Shown here in pieces: positions 63,916-64,000 of a stretch of DNA of 64,000 nt (the stretch's first letter is position 1; each line of letters opens with the position of its first letter). Below the pieces are notes generated by a model. The model did not search any database and had not been told where the DNA came from. It saw only the letters and a list, made by a program, of their open reading frames with translations. The stretch lies in contig NZ_KE386951.1 of the NCBI RefSeq assembly GCF_000429785.1, positions 460,009 through 524,008 of the forward strand, read 5' to 3'. The translations under genes and the position numbers were made by a program. The DNA is from Chitinibacter tainanensis DSM 15459 (GTDB taxonomy: Bacteria; Pseudomonadota; Gammaproteobacteria; Burkholderiales; Chitinibacteraceae).

Positions 63916-64000
63916 ATGTTGGATTTACGACGCCCTCTTGGCAGCCTGCTGCTGGCCAGCCTGTGCGCCAGCCCAGTGGCCATGGCCGAGCAGCTGGTCA
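63916..64000 (+). CDS. secreted protein, N-terminal part only
   Basis: A frame starting at ATG 63916, with GGAG seven bases upstream, encodes MLDLRRPLGSLLLASLCASPVAMAEQLV and runs off the right edge. It is a typical Sec signal peptide with cleavage expected after AMA. An ATG two codons earlier (63910) is too close to the ribosome site. The mature protein is outside the window. Confidence 0.65.
   Translation, partial: MLDLRRPLGSLLLASLCASPVAMAEQLV

Overview
The window looks like the chromosome of a betaproteobacterium, probably Neisseriales and perhaps near Chitinibacteraceae. This rests on the core block gyrB-dnaN-dnaA / rpmH-rnpA-yidD-yidC-mnmE, protein character and moderately high GC. The family assignment is inference. 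No phage, plasmid, insertion sequence or CRISPR array was seen.

Layout. 1-4.4 kb: end of an unknown gene, a LysR regulator, a nitroreductase-like lipoprotein, an NAD(P)-binding protein and a PQQ sugar dehydrogenase; the last two share a promoter-like motif. 4.4-11.8 kb: a minus-strand [NiFe]-hydrogenase maturation cluster hypABFCD-x-y-hypE with two AT-rich genes inserted before hypE and no hydrogenase structural genes. 12.2-19.3 kb: a CbbR-like regulator with an overlapping zinc-ribbon protein, divergent from dabB-dabA (inorganic carbon uptake) and a cysD that overlaps dabA. 19.3-24.1 kb: moaE, moaD, moeA and moaA, preceded in the same direction by a bufferin operon (bufA-bufB-bufC). 24.3-38.1 kb: accessory redox and detoxification genes (glutathione transferases, a three-domain PNPOx/flavin/[2Fe-2S] reductase, AhpD-like proteins, LysR and TetR regulators), an orphan Imm22-like gene, and a second bufferin locus (grx-DUF302-bufA-doxX-redoxin) whose last gene carries a frameshift. 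38.3-45.6 kb: tRNA-Pro(GGG), a class D beta-lactamase, a MerR/cation transporter pair, a TrmO-like protein, an AraC-alkyltransferase fusion, a short-chain dehydrogenase, a hydrolase and an erythromycin-esterase-like lipoprotein. 45.9-56.2 kb: the replication and translation core, with the switch in gene direction between dnaA and rpmH. 56.2-64 kb: a hybrid histidine kinase, a candidate small RNA, purE-x-purK, a GNAT protein, purC, a dienelactone hydrolase and the start of a secreted protein.

The most unusual feature is a dispersed family of 49-bp imperfect palindromes (GGGTAT-N37-ATACCC). I count sixteen copies, always exactly 49 bp between the outer ends, six with perfect termini. They sit mainly at gene 3' ends and intergenic gaps. 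Several extend into coding sequence; one encodes the hydrophobic core of the beta-lactamase signal peptide. I do not recognise this family. Other points of interest are the two bufferin loci, one next to molybdenum-cofactor genes and one lacking its MNIO enzyme; the dab-cysD overlap; a small-RNA-like unit upstream of purE; and a 14-bp hairpin inside rnpA.
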